From assembly GCF_003417465.1 (NCBI RefSeq), contig NZ_QVMV01000018.1:1-59227 (forward strand): 59,227 nt of DNA. The letters are read 5' to 3'. Of the stretch, positions 26,259-37,062 are shown in pieces. The DNA comes from Wenzhouxiangella sp. 15190. Lineage in GTDB: Bacteria > Pseudomonadota > Gammaproteobacteria > Xanthomonadales > Wenzhouxiangellaceae. The notes below the pieces were generated by a model, which worked only from the letters and a program-made list of their open reading frames with translations, was not told the origin of the DNA and did not search any database. Within the stretch, counting starts at the first letter, position 1, and each line of letters starts with the position of its first letter. A program made the translations under genes and the position numbers.

Positions 26259-26738
26259 ATGCCGAAGGTATACGCTACTGCACTCTCGTTTCTGGCGGGC
26301 ATTTTGCTGGCGCCGACTCCGGTTGCGGGCCAGGAAGGCAAGGAACTCCCGGAAGCCCTGCAACAGGCCTACGGCGCCTTCGCCACGGCAATGGTCCAAG
26401 GCGACGCCGAGAAAGCCGCTGCGTTCTACGCCAAGGATGCCGTCGTGCTCGTCGATCACGAGCATGTCTTTCGGGGCCGTTCGGCGATTCGGGAGGACTT
26501 TCTCGACACTTACCTGGCCTCGCCTGAAGGAGAGGCCGGGGAAGGCAGCGGCACGGAGATCGAGGTCGACCGGGTCGCAGCCGAAGAAGGCCTGGTAACC
26601 CTGGCGGGTCGATATTCGAGCCAGGCAGGTAATGGGGGCATATACAGCAACACCTGGCAGCGACAGGCTGATGGAGGCTGGAAGCTGGCGGTCTCGGTAA
26701 TGACCTTCGAGTCGCTCGAGAACGATTCTTCTTTCTAG
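26259..26738 (+). CDS. Secreted SnoaL/NTF2-like (DUF4440-type) protein
   Basis: 159 residues. Signal peptide MPKVYATALSFLAGILLAP with cleavage after VAG. The mature part, from AFATAMVQGDAEKAAAFYAKDAVVLVDH through GRYSSQAG and TWQRQADGGWKLAVSVM, is the NTF2-like fold of the SgcJ/EcaC/DUF4440 group. Such proteins bind or isomerise small molecules or act as protein partners. A GGGAGG ribosome binding site sits six bases before the ATG, and the shared element at 26191-26220 lies 39 bp upstream. It is followed by a 144-bp spacer and then the serine hydrolase gene on the same strand. Confidence 0.82.
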   Translation: MPKVYATALSFLAGILLAPTPVAGQEGKELPEALQQAYGAFATAMVQGDAEKAAAFYAKDAVVLVDHEHVFRGRSAIREDFLDTYLASPEGEAGEGSGTEIEVDRVAAEEGLVTLAGRYSSQAGNGGIYSNTWQRQADGGWKLAVSVMTFESLENDSSF

Positions 26739-26882
26739 GCACCATGCAATTCTGAAAGTGTCGCAACTGGCGGTAGGAATTTTCTACAAAAGGCGACTGT
26801 CCGCAACGCGTAGGTCGATGGATTTCCTGCAAGTGAGGCCTTACCCATTCTTGACTGGCTGCCGATGAACAGGAGGAGACTC

Positions 26883-28685
26883 ATGGAGTTCAGCAAACAA
26901 CCCCACCGTCGGCTGGTCGGGTTCATGGGCCTGGCACTGGCCCTGGTCCTCTCGGGTGAGCTCAACGCCCAGCGAGTGCCCGGTGAGACTTGGATGAGGT
27001 ACGCGGATATCGAGGATGCCGGGTTCGATCCGGCGCGGCTGGACTCGGCGAGAGAAAGCTGGGAAGCACTGCCGTCGGCGGCCTTCATGGTCGTGGCGGA
27101 TGGTGCGGTGGTGGCCGCCTGGGGCGAGGTGGGCCGTCGGTTCGAGGCTCACTCGGTGCGCAAGAGCTTCCTTTCCGCACTGTACGGAATCTACTGGGAC
27201 CGCGACGAGATCGAACTCAACAAACGGCTCTCGGATCTCGGAATCGACGACCATCCGGCCCCGTTGCTCGAGACGGAGCGGGAGGCGAGGATTCTGGACC
27301 TGCTGAAAGCTAGGTCGGGCGTCTTCCACCCGGCGGCATATGGCGGTCGGACTGATTCGCGGCCCCGGGGGAGCGAGGGGCCAGGCCGGCACTTCGCCTA
27401 CAACAACTGGGACTTCAATACGCTGGCGTTCATTCTCCGGCAGGAGACCGGAGACGGGGTCTTCACCGCCTTCGACGAACACCTCGGCGAGCCGCTGGGG
27501 ATGGAGGACTGGCGGGTTTCCGACGGCTACTACCACTATGAGCGGGACAAGTCACGCTATCCGGCCTATCCGTTCCGGATATCGGCACGGGACGCGGCCC
27601 GTTTCGGGCTGCTGTTCGCGCGGGAAGGGCTGTGGGGCGATACGCGAATCCTCTCCCGGAACTGGGTGCGCCGCAGCGCCGCCACCTACTCGTTCGACAA
27701 CGAGGTACGGGGCTACGGTTTCATGTGGTGGACGTTCCTCGAGCCCCGTTTCCGCCAGCACGGCATGTACGCGGCCCTGGGCGTGGGCTACCAGATGATC
27801 GCCGTGCTCCCGGATATTGACGTGGTGATTGTGAACCGCGCGAACACGTATGAATTCGAGTACACGCCTTCCGGCAAGCTGCTGGACCTGGTCGAGGAGG
27901 TCCTCGAGGCACGGTCGGGTAACCCGATCGACGATCCGGAGCTGACGCCCGTAACCACTGAATCCGATCCGCTGATCACCTCCGTTGCCAGCGACGCACT
28001 CTCCGAATTCGTCGGTGAATGGCGTTATCCCCCGGCTTCCCTCGGCCTGCCGGAGCGGGGCACCGTGGAAATCAAGGCGGCGGACGGTCACCTGGTCTTC
28101 GACGCCCCGTTTGCAGGCACGTTTCGCCTCTACCTCCAGCCCGACGGCACGCTGCACGAGGAGGACAGCCACGCGCGCTACTGGCCGGTCCGGGACGACG
28201 ACGGCACCCTGGCCGGGATCGTCGACACCGAGCACCTGGTCCGGGCCGCGCTGTACGCCGCCGCCGGCGGTGAAGTCGCAAGGGCACGGGAGCTCATGGA
28301 CCGGACCGAGGGCGAATCGGAACTTCTGGTGGCGGTCGGCAGCGCCCTGGTCGACCTTCTGGCCGGCGACCAGGACTCGGCCAAACAGGCCATAGGAGGG
28401 CTCCTGGCAACGAATCGAACGAGTGTTGCTGCTCTGCTCGATGGTGCCGCGGAAATGCTCATGGAGACGGGCAGACCGGATGGCAGTGTTCAGATCTACC
28501 GATTGGTGACCCGAATCGCCCCCGAGTCAACGCGGGCCTGGGCCGGGTTGGGCCAGGCGTACGAGGCCGCTGGTCAGGATCCGGACGCCATCAGTGCGTA
28601 TGAACGAGTGATGGAGCTTGATCCCGACGACGAGACCACGAAGATGACTCTCGATCGGCTGCGCAAGGCAGAAAAGGGACGCTAA
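26883..28685 (+). CDS. Secreted serine beta-lactamase-family hydrolase with TPR tail
   Basis: 600 residues from MEFSKQPHRR. ATG 26883 was chosen over 26865 because AGGAGGAG sits between them, seven bases before 26883. A signal peptide ends near residue 30 (SGELNAQ). The catalytic domain shows SVRK at 91-94 (S-x-x-K nucleophile) and FAYNNWDFN (Y-x-N), as in class C beta-lactamases and esterase/PBP relatives. A lipocalin-like or beta domain follows (FVGEWRYPPASL). The C-terminus holds TPR-like helices, ending SAYERVMELDPDDETTK. This three-part architecture is unusual. Reaction is likely hydrolysis of a D-amino-acid peptide or ester in the periplasm. No resistance role can be claimed from sequence. 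Confidence 0.82.
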   Translation: MEFSKQPHRRLVGFMGLALALVLSGELNAQRVPGETWMRYADIEDAGFDPARLDSARESWEALPSAAFMVVADGAVVAAWGEVGRRFEAHSVRKSFLSALYGIYWDRDEIELNKRLSDLGIDDHPAPLLETEREARILDLLKARSGVFHPAAYGGRTDSRPRGSEGPGRHFAYNNWDFNTLAFILRQETGDGVFTAFDEHLGEPLGMEDWRVSDGYYHYERDKSRYPAYPFRISARDAARFGLLFAREGLWGDTRILSRNWVRRSAATYSFDNEVRGYGFMWWTFLEPRFRQHGMYAALGVGYQMIAVLPDIDVVIVNRANTYEFEYTPSGKLLDLVEEVLEARSGNPIDDPELTPVTTESDPLITSVASDALSEFVGEWRYPPASLGLPERGTVEIKAADGHLVFDAPFAGTFRLYLQPDGTLHEEDSHARYWPVRDDDGTLAGIVDTEHLVRAALYAAAGGEVARARELMDRTEGESELLVAVGSALVDLLAGDQDSAKQAIGGLLATNRTSVAALLDGAAEMLMETGRPDGSVQIYRLVTRIAPESTRAWAGLGQAYEAAGQDPDAISAYERVMELDPDDETTKMTLDRLRKAEKGR

Positions 28686-28723
28686 GACATAGATTCGGCG
28701 CTCGACCTCGAATCTGCTTATAT

Positions 28724-28753
28724 CCTTCGGTCAATGGAGGTGAGGCCGGGGTC
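28724..28753 (+). promoter_or_regulatory. Shared upstream element, copy 2
   Basis: CCTTCGGTCAATGGAGGTGA followed by GGCCGGGGTC matches the 26191 copy at 25 of 30 positions. It again follows an A/T-rich -10-like stretch (GCTTATAT) and lies 79 bp before the CocE-type gene start. Confidence 0.45.
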
Positions 28754-28831
28754 GAAAACCAGGGCGCCCGCGAACTGCAAGAAGTTGCCGCCTTCCTGCT
28801 ATGCTCGGTGCGATTGTCACGGAGCATGTCG

Positions 28832-30619
28832 ATGAGGAAACTGATTGCATTCGCGCTGTGCGCCATGGTTGGTGCGACGGCCGTCGCCGAGTCCTCCGAC
28901 GATATCGGCCGCGAGCCAACCGATGTCGACTTCATCTGGGGTGTGGAGATCCCGGTGCGTGACGGCACCGTGCTCAACGGCACGTTGTACCGGCCTGACG
29001 GCTATTCGCGCGAAGAAGACGGGCCGTTGACGACGATCGTGACGATCACGCCGTATATCAGCGATCGCTACCATCCCGATGCACAGTATTTCGCCCGGCA
29101 CGGGTTTGCATTCCTGATTGTCGACACGCGTGGGAGGGGCAACAGCGAAGGTGCGTTCAAGCCGCTGGATCTCGAAGACGGCCGCGACGGCTACGATATT
29201 GTGCAGTGGATCGCCGAACAGCCGTGGTCAAATGGCAAGATCGGCATGCGTGGCGGCTCCTACGGCGGTTACAACCAGTGGGCCACGGCGCGGTACTTCC
29301 CCGAGGATCTCGACACGATCGTGCCGATCGCCTCGCCGTATCACGGCATCGATTTCCCGATGAACTACAACGTGCAGTACCCGTACGTGATTCGCTGGTT
29401 GACGCTCACCGCCGGGGTGACGCCGCAGGGCCGCACGTTCGGTGACGACGCGTTCTGGGAGCGCAAGTTCCTCGAGTATCACCAATCCGGGATTGCGTTC
29501 GAAGAACTCGACGAACACGTTGGCATGCCCAGCGAGACATTCGACGAGTGGGTCTCGCGGTCGGTTATGGACGACTACTGGGCTGCGCGCGTCCCGTCGG
29601 CGGATGAACTGGCCCGGCTCGACCTGCCCATCCTGACGATCACCGGCTACTACGACGGCGACCAGCCCGGCGCGATGCATTACTACCACGAGCACATGCG
29701 CCACGGCAGCGAGGCGGCGAAAGAAGCGCACTACCTCGTGCTCGGCCCCTGGAACCACAGTGGAACGCGCATGCCCGAGCAGTCGTTCGGCGGCTACGAG
29801 TTCGGTGACGAAATGATGTTCGACGCCTTCGCGCTCGACCGCGACTGGTATCACTGGACAATGGAAGACGGCGAGCGGCCGGAATTCCTGCTCGATCGGG
29901 TGACTTACTTCGTCGCCGGCGCCAACGAGTGGAAATCGGCCCCATCGCTGGATGCAGTTGCCGACGACGAACTCGTGCTGAGACTCGGCGCGGACCGCCC
30001 GGTGCACGATCTCTTTCGATCCGGGGTGTTGGCACCCGAGCCGGATACCGGCAGCGATTATTCCGAATACGTCTACGACCCCCTGGATACGTCGAAGGCC
30101 GAGCGCGGTACGGCCGACGACTACATCGTGGACCAGACCGAGGTGGTGATGACCGACGGCGACGGGTTGATCTTCCACAGCGAGCCGTTCGACGAGGCCA
30201 CCGAGATCAGCGGGAATATCCGAGTGGAAGCCTTCATCGAGATGGACGTGCCCGATACCGACGTCGACGCCACGCTCTACGAGATCCGCGTCGACGGCAG
30301 CAGCATCGCGCTGGCCGGCCAGACGCTACGCGCGCGCCACCGGGACGGGTTGCGCGAGGTCCGCATGATGAAGCCGGGCACCATCGAAAAGCTGGTCTTC
30401 GACCGCTTTTACTGGTTCTCGCGCAAGGTTGCCGAAGGCAGCCGCCTGCGGCTGTTCATCCGGCCGGCCAACGGCATCGGCGACCAGCGCCACTACAACG
30501 CCGCCAAACCGGTGCACGAGCAGACGGCTTCCGATGCCCGCACCGCGACGGTGCGGCTGCACCACGATGAAGAACATCGAAGTCGCCTGATTCTGCCGGT
30601 CGTCTCGGACGACGGCTGA
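28832..30619 (+). CDS. Secreted CocE/NonD-family hydrolase (X-Pro dipeptidyl-peptidase type)
   Basis: 595 residues from MRKLIAFALC, chosen because GGAG lies eight bases upstream; a GTG start at 28808 and ATG at 28826 are alternatives. A signal peptide ends at VAE. Alpha/beta hydrolase domain with GMRGGSYGGY (Ser143), TITGYYDGDQPG (Asp) and VLGPWNHSGTR (His) forms the catalytic triad. The C-terminal jelly-roll domain of the X-Pro peptidase/cocaine esterase family follows from about residue 380. Family members cleave acyl esters, X-Pro peptides or beta-lactam side chains (glutaryl-7-ACA acylase). It lies on the same strand as the preceding serine hydrolase, 146 bp downstream. Confidence 0.88.
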   Translation: MRKLIAFALCAMVGATAVAESSDDIGREPTDVDFIWGVEIPVRDGTVLNGTLYRPDGYSREEDGPLTTIVTITPYISDRYHPDAQYFARHGFAFLIVDTRGRGNSEGAFKPLDLEDGRDGYDIVQWIAEQPWSNGKIGMRGGSYGGYNQWATARYFPEDLDTIVPIASPYHGIDFPMNYNVQYPYVIRWLTLTAGVTPQGRTFGDDAFWERKFLEYHQSGIAFEELDEHVGMPSETFDEWVSRSVMDDYWAARVPSADELARLDLPILTITGYYDGDQPGAMHYYHEHMRHGSEAAKEAHYLVLGPWNHSGTRMPEQSFGGYEFGDEMMFDAFALDRDWYHWTMEDGERPEFLLDRVTYFVAGANEWKSAPSLDAVADDELVLRLGADRPVHDLFRSGVLAPEPDTGSDYSEYVYDPLDTSKAERGTADDYIVDQTEVVMTDGDGLIFHSEPFDEATEISGNIRVEAFIEMDVPDTDVDATLYEIRVDGSSIALAGQTLRARHRDGLREVRMMKPGTIEKLVFDRFYWFSRKVAEGSRLRLFIRPANGIGDQRHYNAAKPVHEQTASDARTATVRLHHDEEHRSRLILPVVSDDG

Positions 30620-30692
30620 GTCTGGGGACCGCCCCGACCAGTCGATCAGCCAGCGTTCGAGAACCCGATCGCGGTCGACGATTTCTAGTGAC

Positions 30693-31904
30693 TCATGGCC
30701 AGGTTGATTTTGCGAGATCCGGGTATTTCCCGATTTTTTTATATTTGCTCTTGTCACTCACGCCGGCGCGCTCCAGTGCTTCGCGCATGGACTTCCTGGC
30801 CAGTCCGAGTCGTCCTTGCCGGAACCGCACGGTCGCGATTCGTGCATGGATCTCGTGTAGGTAGGGTGCGAGGTCGCGGGCCCGGGTATAGTAGTTCAGC
30901 GCGATCTGGATATGACCGCGTTGCAGGGCCTCGTCGCCGAGTTTGATCAATGGGAACGGATCGGAGTCTGGCAGCGCAACAATTCGCCGTGCGACGTTCC
31001 GGGCCTCTGCCTCGCGACCGCGGGCCAGCAACAGGCGTTCGAGGTTACGCAACGTGACCAGTCGTTCGCCGCCGACGTCCAGAGCGTGGCGGTAGTATGC
31101 CTCGGCCGTGTTCCATGCGCCCTTACGCTTGTGGAGTAGGCCGAGGATGTTGTAGAGCTCCGGGTTGGCCGGATCGTGTTCCAGCCCTTTCAGGGACAGG
31201 TGGAATGAACTGTCGAGATCGCCATCTGCAATCGCTTCGGCGGCCAGGTTCTGATACGTCAACGCGATAATCTGGTGGTGTTTCAGCGTGAATCCGCCTG
31301 ATTTCGGGCGTTGGGAGAAGTAGTCGACCAGCACATGCGGTCGACGCAGTGTGATCTGTCCGGGCCTGGTCTCGTAGGTTGGATCGAACAATCGGGTATG
31401 GACATGATTGGCGCTGTAGACCACGCCGTCGTCAGAGGAATACACCGGGTTGCGGGTCGTCAATTTCCAGTCGGTATCGACCCCGGCAACCCGTGAGATT
31501 GCGGTGGTCACCAGCGCCAGCGACAGGCAATTGCCGTGTCGACTTGCCAGCACATCGGCAGCGCCCCTTGTCTGATCGTCGAAGGTGACGTCGGCCAGGA
31601 GGGTTTCAAGATAATCGGCGATGCGCCGGTGCGGTTTGACCGCGACGCGCTCGGGTGCGTTGAACCAATCAAAAAACTGGCGTTCCTGCGCCGGGGTGAG
31701 TCGCGTGAGTTCGTCAAACGAGGGGACATCGGCCCGGGATTGGAACAGGTCAAGCCGAGGCACCGGCAGTGGGGGTTGCACCAGGTCGTTCGAGTCAGCT
31801 TCGTGTTGCTGACTGGATTGCGGCACCGATGCACAGCCTGCCGCGAGCACAAGCAGGATCAGCGCGACTGGCAGACGAGCACCATGCAAAAAGCCTGTGT
31901 TCAT
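30693..31904 (-). CDS. Lipoprotein with transglutaminase-like and TPR domains
   Basis: 403 residues from MNTGFLHGARL; a longer frame was not used. Lipobox LVLAAGC24 marks a lipoprotein for the outer or inner membrane. A transglutaminase-like domain has SRHGNCLSLALV with the nucleophile cysteine, a HVHTRL block for the histidine and DPTYETR for the acid. The second half (about 235-400) is a series of TPR helices (NPELYNILGLLHKRKGAWNTAEAYYRHAL). Such proteins may act as envelope scaffolds or peptidases. It converges on the CocE gene and is divergent from the acyl-CoA dehydrogenase gene. Confidence 0.8.
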   Translation of the reverse strand: MNTGFLHGARLPVALILLVLAAGCASVPQSSQQHEADSNDLVQPPLPVPRLDLFQSRADVPSFDELTRLTPAQERQFFDWFNAPERVAVKPHRRIADYLETLLADVTFDDQTRGAADVLASRHGNCLSLALVTTAISRVAGVDTDWKLTTRNPVYSSDDGVVYSANHVHTRLFDPTYETRPGQITLRRPHVLVDYFSQRPKSGGFTLKHHQIIALTYQNLAAEAIADGDLDSSFHLSLKGLEHDPANPELYNILGLLHKRKGAWNTAEAYYRHALDVGGERLVTLRNLERLLLARGREAEARNVARRIVALPDSDPFPLIKLGDEALQRGHIQIALNYYTRARDLAPYLHEIHARIATVRFRQGRLGLARKSMREALERAGVSDKSKYKKIGKYPDLAKSTWP

Positions 31905-32079
31905 GTGCTTGATTCTCCCAACTCGTCGCGCGTTTGGCAAATTGGGCGGGGGCAGCAAAATGTACTTTTCCCGGTTATCAATCGGTATTATCGAACGGTG
32001 TCATCCCGATGGCCTGTGCCGATAGTCATTGAGCTCTCCGGGGGTGTCTGAAATTTATGACTGACAAGGGAGATTGTTC

Positions 32080-33876
<1,797 letters not shown>

Positions 33877-33901
33877 ATGCGGTACACGCGAGGACAAATA
33901 C

Positions 33902-34681
33902 ATGTCACTGGTCAATGTTGAAGCACGGGATCATGTTCTGTTCATCGGCCTGAACCGGCCGGAGAAGATGAACGCCATGAATCGCGAGATGTATCACCAG
34001 ATCGCCGCTGCCTACGGGCGCCTGAACCGCGATGATGACCTTCGGGTCGGGCTGTTTTATGCAGAGGGCGATCACTTCACCTCGGGCCTGGAGCTGGATG
34101 ACTGGGCCGACGTATTTGCCCGGGGCAAGGGCCTGGAACTCGGCGAGGGCGAGATTGACCCGTTCTTTGTGTCCGGTGAGCCCCTGACAAAGCCGGTTGT
34201 CTATGCCACCCAGGGCATCTGCTTTACCTGCGGCGTTGAAATGATGCTCAATACCGACATCCGGGTGGCGGCCCACGACACGCGCTATGCCCAGCTCGAG
34301 GTCAAACGCGGCATCTTCGCCTGCGGTGGCGCCACCATTCGTTTGCAGGAGGAAATCGGCTGGGCCAATGCCCAGCGCTACCTGCTCACCGGTGACGAGT
34401 GGACGGCCCGCCAGGCGCACGAGTGGGGCATGGTGCAGGAACTGGTCGAGCCGGGACAGCAGTTCGACCGAGCCCTGGAGCTGGCGGGCAAGGTGGCCAA
34501 GGCCGCGCCCCTGGGCGTCCAGGCGAGCCTGAAATCATCCCGTCTGGCCAGGCTGCACGGCCACGACGCGGCCAAGGAGCGGCTGTTTCCGGACCTGCGC
34601 CCGGTTATGGAAAGTGAAGACGTCAAGGAAGGCATCCGCTCCTTCCTGGAACGGCGCGACGCGGTCTTCAAGGGGCGCTGA
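33902..34681 (+). CDS. Enoyl-CoA hydratase/isomerase family (crotonase) protein
   Basis: 259 residues from MSLVNVEARD; GAGGAC lies upstream. The crotonase fold is visible in VLFIGLNRPEKMNAMNREM, FTSGLELDDW (oxyanion-hole region), CGVEMMLNTDIRVAAHDTRYAQLEVKRGI, and AKAAPLGVQASLKSSR. Instead of the usual catalytic glutamate pair, the second oxyanion glycine region reads GICFTCGVEMML, so the exact reaction (hydratase, isomerase or hydrolase) cannot be told. It forms an operon with the preceding acyl-CoA dehydrogenase. Confidence 0.85.
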   Translation: MSLVNVEARDHVLFIGLNRPEKMNAMNREMYHQIAAAYGRLNRDDDLRVGLFYAEGDHFTSGLELDDWADVFARGKGLELGEGEIDPFFVSGEPLTKPVVYATQGICFTCGVEMMLNTDIRVAAHDTRYAQLEVKRGIFACGGATIRLQEEIGWANAQRYLLTGDEWTARQAHEWGMVQELVEPGQQFDRALELAGKVAKAAPLGVQASLKSSRLARLHGHDAAKERLFPDLRPVMESEDVKEGIRSFLERRDAVFKGR

Positions 34682-34692
34682 ACGAAGTCAAT

Positions 34693-34727
34693 GAAAACCA
34701 GGTCACCCACGATTCATGGGACTGGTT
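34693..34727. repeat. Compact REP-like hairpin
   Basis: AAAACCAGGTCACCCACGAT (34694-34713) is followed within a few bases by TGGGACTGGTT (34717-34727), giving arms AACCAG-TC-CCCA / TGGG-A-CTGGTT with a very short loop. It appears to be a collapsed version of the long inverted pairs at 8602 and 11859, lying right after the crotonase gene stop, where it could also act as a transcript end. Confidence 0.6.
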
Positions 34728-34756
34728 CTGGGGGTGCTGCGCGACTGACCGGAAAC

Positions 34757-35293
34757 TCAGGATTCGCGCTCGCGGCGAGCTGCTTGACGGCGTTTCTCCC
34801 GGGCCTGGTGACGGCGGCGGTGCCAGACTTCCGATATGCCCAGCGAGGCGAAGTAGCCGACCAGCGCGATGGGGATGGCGATCAGAAGCGTGCCCAGGAC
34901 CGTGCTCACCACCGCAATCAGCGCATTGTCGACCGCATCCGAGCCCTTGAACAAGGCCTGAGCCCAGGACCCGAACAACCATTTGCCCAACTCATGGTAG
35001 GCGTAGACCATCGGCGGCAGGGTGAACGGGTTGCTGACCCAGGAGATTGCGAATGCGGCCGGAAAATTGCCGCGTACCAGCAGGCTGCCGGCCAGCATCA
35101 TGATGGTCTGCAGCCCGACCGTCGGGGTCAGGCCGACAAAAAGGCCGATGCCGATGCCACGCGCGATGGGTTCGCGCTTGAAGGTCAGGCAGCCGGAGCG
35201 TCGCAACCACTGGCGCACCCGCTCACTGTTCTGGCCCTTTCCTTCGCCGGAAGCCATCTGCCGGCGGTGATTGAGAATGAATTTCTTGAACAC
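34757..35293 (-). CDS. DUF2062 membrane protein
   Basis: 178 residues. The conserved signature RSGCLTFKREPIARGIGIGLFVGLTPTVGLQTIMMLAGSLL... LLVRGNFPAAFAISWVSNPFTLPPMVYAYHELGKWL is that of DUF2062, a small protein with three to four membrane helices in many proteobacteria, function unknown. Arginine-rich C-terminal tail (WHRRRHQAREKRRQAARRE). It converges on the crotonase gene and is divergent from the thioredoxin-DsbD-like gene with a 324-bp gap. Confidence 0.85.
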   Translation of the reverse strand: MFKKFILNHRRQMASGEGKGQNSERVRQWLRRSGCLTFKREPIARGIGIGLFVGLTPTVGLQTIMMLAGSLLVRGNFPAAFAISWVSNPFTLPPMVYAYHELGKWLFGSWAQALFKGSDAVDNALIAVVSTVLGTLLIAIPIALVGYFASLGISEVWHRRRHQAREKRRQAARRERES

Positions 35294-35617
35294 TGGTAGT
35301 CAGGCACACGGCCCGCCGAGACGTGAAGCGCCCAGTGTACGCAATTCGGCAGAAACCAAACTATTTGTAAGAATCATCTCGCTCCAAATTTCTAGTTCGC
35401 TGATTCGGCGTCGGCTTGGTGTGCTCACTATCAAGATCTTCCGGAATGGCCTTTAGGGGGCTTTTGCTCGAAACGATCATGACGTATTAATTCGCGGATT
35501 GTTGCGCCCTGGTGTAGGCGCTATTCTAAGAATCATGGGTGCTTCGAGTTTTTCAGTCGCACGCTCTGTCCCGGGTTCTCCCCTGGATTGTTCCGAAACA
35601 GTGAAGAGGCCATTCTG
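35294..35617. other. Divergent spacer with a REP-like solo arm
   Basis: The 324-bp divergent gap holds the promoters of the DUF2062 and thioredoxin-DsbD-like genes. No gene-like frame is convincing. AAGAATCATGGGTGCTTCGA at 35528-35547 is one arm of the window-wide repeat. Confidence 0.45.
35528..35553 (-). repeat. REP-like solo arm
   Basis: AAGAATCATGGGTGCTTCGA followed by GTTTTT matches the reverse complement of the arm consensus (AAGAATCGTGGGTGTCCTGG) with four changes. It points the other way from the arm behind the downstream gene at 36932, so the two flank that gene. Confidence 0.5.
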
Positions 35618-36928
35618 GTGACAGTAGCCCGAGATCGACGCACCCGCCGCAGGCTCCGGCATGTGCTGGTGTTGGCCGGGGTATTGCTGGCAGCTGCCGG
35701 GGTCGGCCGGGAGTCGTTGGCGGCGGATGTGCCGGATGAGTGGGTGACGATAAATGCGCAAGGCCAGCCCCGCGTGCATCTGTGGTTCTTCTGGTCACGG
35801 CAGTGCCCGCACTGCCTCGACGCGCGATCCTACCTGCTGGAGCAGGCTGACGACACTCCCTGGCTGCAGCTTCACGATCTTGAACTGATCCGGTATCCCG
35901 AGAACGCGCATCTGTACCGGGAAATGGCGGAACGACTGGGTCGGGAAGCACGCTCAGTGCCCGCTTTCCTGTTCTGTGGCCAGATGGAGGTGGGCTGGCA
36001 TTCGGCGCAGACGACCGGCACACGGTTATTCGAGCAACTGACGGCGTGCCGGCAGCGGGTGGTCGCCGGTAGCCCGGCACCGAGTGCCGCTGCTCACGAG
36101 GAGCGCGTGTCGCTGCCTTTCGTGGGGGCGCTGGACCCGGCGGCGCTGTCCCTGCCGGTGTTGACCGTCGCCCTCGCTGCCGTCGACGCCTTCAATCCGT
36201 GCGCGTTCTTTGTGCTGTTGTTTCTGCTTTCGATGCTCGTCCACTTGCAGAGTCGAGGCCGTATGTTGTTGATCGGTGGGGTTTACGTATTGATCTCGGG
36301 GTTGATGTACTTCGCTTTCATGGCTGCCTGGCTCAATCTGTTCCGGTTGCTGGGCAGCCTGCCATGGGTGACCGTTGTCGCGGGCGCGGTGGCAGTCGTG
36401 CTGGGTGCGATCAACGTCAAGGATTTCATCGTCTTCGGGCGCGGTGTGACCTTGTCCATCACCGAATCCCGGCGGGAGGACATCTTCCGGCGCGGGCGCC
36501 AGCTCCTGGCCGCCGGCAGTCTTCCGGTGATGGTCGGCGCGGCGGTCATCATGGCCATCGTCGCCAATCTCTACGAACTGCTTTGTACTGCGGGCTTTCC
36601 GATGGTCTACACCCGGATGTTGACGTTGAAGGTCGACGGGGCCGCCCAGCACTATGCCTGGCTGGCCCTCTACAACCTTGTCTACGTCCTGCCAATGGTC
36701 GTGATCGTGCTGGTATTCGTGCGCAGCATGGGCAGCCGCAAGCTCGGCGAGCGCCAGGGACGGCTGCTCAAACTGCTGTCGGGTCTGATGATGCTGGGCC
36801 TGGGCATTCTGCTCATGTCAGCGCCACAAACGCTTGGCAATCCGGTCATGGCACTCGGGTTGGTGGCGGGGGCAATCGTGCTGACCGGCCTTGCCGCCTG
36901 GGCTACGCGACGCCCGACACTTCAATGA
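35618..36928 (+). CDS. Thioredoxin-fold and DsbD/CcdA-like membrane fusion protein
   Basis: 436 residues from GTG 35618 (GAGG upstream); an upstream TTG start is possible. A signal-like segment ends around LAADVPDE. An exported thioredoxin/glutaredoxin-like domain follows with FFWSRQCPHCLDARSYL, a CxxC motif CPHC. The second half is a bundle of about six to seven transmembrane helices, with DAFNPCAFFVLLF near residue 190 and LLCTAGFPMVYT near residue 325, the paired cysteine sites of DsbD/CcdA-type electron carriers. So it could move electrons from cytoplasmic thioredoxin to its own periplasmic domain. It stands alone, between two REP-like arms. Confidence 0.8.
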   Translation: MTVARDRRTRRRLRHVLVLAGVLLAAAGVGRESLAADVPDEWVTINAQGQPRVHLWFFWSRQCPHCLDARSYLLEQADDTPWLQLHDLELIRYPENAHLYREMAERLGREARSVPAFLFCGQMEVGWHSAQTTGTRLFEQLTACRQRVVAGSPAPSAAAHEERVSLPFVGALDPAALSLPVLTVALAAVDAFNPCAFFVLLFLLSMLVHLQSRGRMLLIGGVYVLISGLMYFAFMAAWLNLFRLLGSLPWVTVVAGAVAVVLGAINVKDFIVFGRGVTLSITESRREDIFRRGRQLLAAGSLPVMVGAAVIMAIVANLYELLCTAGFPMVYTRMLTLKVDGAAQHYAWLALYNLVYVLPMVVIVLVFVRSMGSRKLGERQGRLLKLLSGLMMLGLGILLMSAPQTLGNPVMALGLVAGAIVLTGLAAWATRRPTLQ

Positions 36929-36931
36929 GGC

Positions 36932-36956
36932 AAAACCAGGACACTCATCGTTCCTT
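36932..36956 (+). repeat. REP-like solo arm
   Basis: AAAACCAGGACACTCATCGTTCC has two changes from the arm consensus; a short GGTGTCTCC at 36971-36979 may be the decayed partner. It starts three bases after the upstream gene's stop. Confidence 0.55.
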
Positions 36957-37062
36957 TTTGCCACAATATCGGTGTCTCCCTGCATTGCTCGGCGGCAGGG
37001 TTCATAGATTGTGTCTTCAGACAACGGAAATGATGGCGAACTGATCAACGAACAGGTGCGCA

